In this document: positions 6,760 to 7,443 of the stretch, in pieces | Layout of the letters: each line of letters begins with the position of its first letter | How positions within the stretch are numbered: position 1 is the stretch's first letter | Assembly: GCA_947178565.1 (NCBI GenBank) | Contig: CAMWYV010000049.1 | Location: 1 to 7,443 of the forward strand | Direction of reading: 5' to 3' | Source of the DNA: an uncultured Porphyromonadaceae bacterium | GTDB lineage: Bacteria > Bacteroidota > Bacteroidia > Bacteroidales > Muribaculaceae | Length of the DNA stretch: 7,443 nt | Made by a program: the position numbers and the translations under genes | Notes under the pieces: generated by a model | Database searches by the model: none | The model's input: only the letters and a program-made list of their open reading frames with translations | What the model was told of the DNA's origin: nothing

Positions 6760-7443
6760 TTAGAGTAACTGACATCCTTCGGGACCGCACTGATGGGCGC
6801 GTTCTACCGGTTCTCCTTCTTTTACTTTCTTCATAGTACGCTCAATCGCAGACTTGAAACCGTCAAGAGTAAGCGCACCTGGGACAGCGAAATCACCGTT
6901 GAACACGATATAAGGTACTCCATGAATTCCGCGCATGCCTGCCTCGCGCTCGTCAAACCGAACCTCATCGGCATATTTATCCGATTCAAGCACCTCTGTT
7001 ATATCGGGCTCATTCATTCCGGCTTCAAGTGCCTTCTCCAAAAGCACCTTATGATCTGCAAGAATCAAATTTTCAACAAAATAAGCCTTGAAAAGCAGTT
7101 CATTTAGGCGAAAAACAGTCAATCTGTCATACTTAGTTTCCCCCAGTTTCATCAGCCTATGGGCATCAAATGTATTGGAATACCGTGTTGTGGAATACCT
7201 GAAATCAATTCCGAGCTCTCTGCCGAGTGAAGAGATATGCTCAATCTGCGCCTTGGCATCTTCAAGAGAAAGACGGTACTTCTTAGCAAAACGCTCAGGA
7301 GTAGAAGATACCACATCCTTAGCAGCATTAGGATCAAGCTCAAATGCACGATAATCTATCTGAACTTCATCTTTCACTCCGAGTTCTTCAATAGCTTTTT
7401 CAAGGCGTGCCTCACCAATGTAACAATAGGGGCAAGCAAAGTC
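6760..7443 (-). CDS. FrnE/DsbA-family thiol oxidoreductase, 5' end beyond window
   Basis: The reading frame runs off the right edge, so the first residues are missing; 227 residues are visible. The visible N-terminus is DFACPYCYIGEARLEKA, with the thioredoxin-fold active site C-P-Y-C (bases 7423-7434) at the position expected near a FrnE N-terminus, so probably only about 10-20 residues are missing. The rest matches the DsbA-like (FrnE) fold: a helical insertion (about 40-150) with DAHRLMKLGET, then GIHGVPYIVFNGDFAVPGAL, containing the cis-proline of the thioredoxin fold (V-P), and FKSAIERT. The C-terminus ends C-G-P-E-G-C-Q-L-L, a second cysteine pair. A GTG at 7377 is not the start, because the frame and the active site continue upstream. 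FrnE-type proteins act in thiol-disulfide exchange and oxidative-stress tolerance. Whether this one is exported cannot be judged without its N-terminus. The promoter lies outside the window. Confidence 0.9.
   Translation of the reverse strand, partial: DFACPYCYIGEARLEKAIEELGVKDEVQIDYRAFELDPNAAKDVVSSTPERFAKKYRLSLEDAKAQIEHISSLGRELGIDFRYSTTRYSNTFDAHRLMKLGETKYDRLTVFRLNELLFKAYFVENLILADHKVLLEKALEAGMNEPDITEVLESDKYADEVRFDEREAGMRGIHGVPYIVFNGDFAVPGALTLDGFKSAIERTMKKVKEGEPVERAHQCGPEGCQLL

Noticed and set aside
6793..7354. Plus-strand open frames opposite the oxidoreductase gene
   Set aside because: They lie antisense to a strongly supported gene with intact motifs, and their translations show no recognisable domain.
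7375..7377. GTG as the start codon of the minus-strand oxidoreductase
   Set aside because: The frame stays open to the window edge and upstream codons encode the essential C-P-Y-C active site, so the gene begins beyond 7443.

Overview
The window looks like chromosomal DNA from a member of the Bacteroidales (Bacteroides/Parabacteroides/Muribaculaceae range; the exact family cannot be fixed from this sequence). The grounds are gene starts without Shine-Dalgarno sequences and with A/T-rich leaders, a clear Bacteroidota-type promoter (TTTG, 20 bp, TATCTTTG) at 274-305 on the minus strand, and proteins that read like Bacteroidales family members.

Layout. Positions 1-373 hold no convincing protein gene. 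The left part (about 1-267) looks like a structured RNA transcribed leftward from the minus-strand promoter. It has a perfect 11-bp closing stem, a nested 7-bp stem and local hairpins, and could be a 6S-like RNA or a leader of a gene outside the window. Positions 395-6011 (+) form one tight five-gene operon: a LolD/MacB-type ABC ATPase, two paralogous MacB/FtsX-type permeases, a membrane-anchored periplasmic adaptor (HlyD/MacA type) and a TolC-family outer-membrane factor. Gaps are between -8 and +33 bases. The operon ends in a strong intrinsic terminator at 6036-6075. Converging on it from the right are two minus-strand genes: a FrnE/DsbA-family thiol oxidoreductase, cut off at the right edge, followed 13 bases later by a glyoxalase II-like metallo-beta-lactamase-fold hydrolase.

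How the parts work together. The operon encodes every layer of a tripartite efflux machine. ATP hydrolysis in the cytoplasm would drive a mechanotransmitting permease pair in the inner membrane, the adaptor would bridge the periplasm, and the TolC-like channel would open to the outside. With two different permease genes and one ATPase gene, the permease is most likely a heterodimer. The substrate cannot be read from the sequence. The minus-strand pair suggests small-molecule or thiol/redox housekeeping and has no visible link to the exporter.

No clearly undescribed system was found. The part least explained by known families is the structured RNA region at the left edge and its divergent promoter arrangement.
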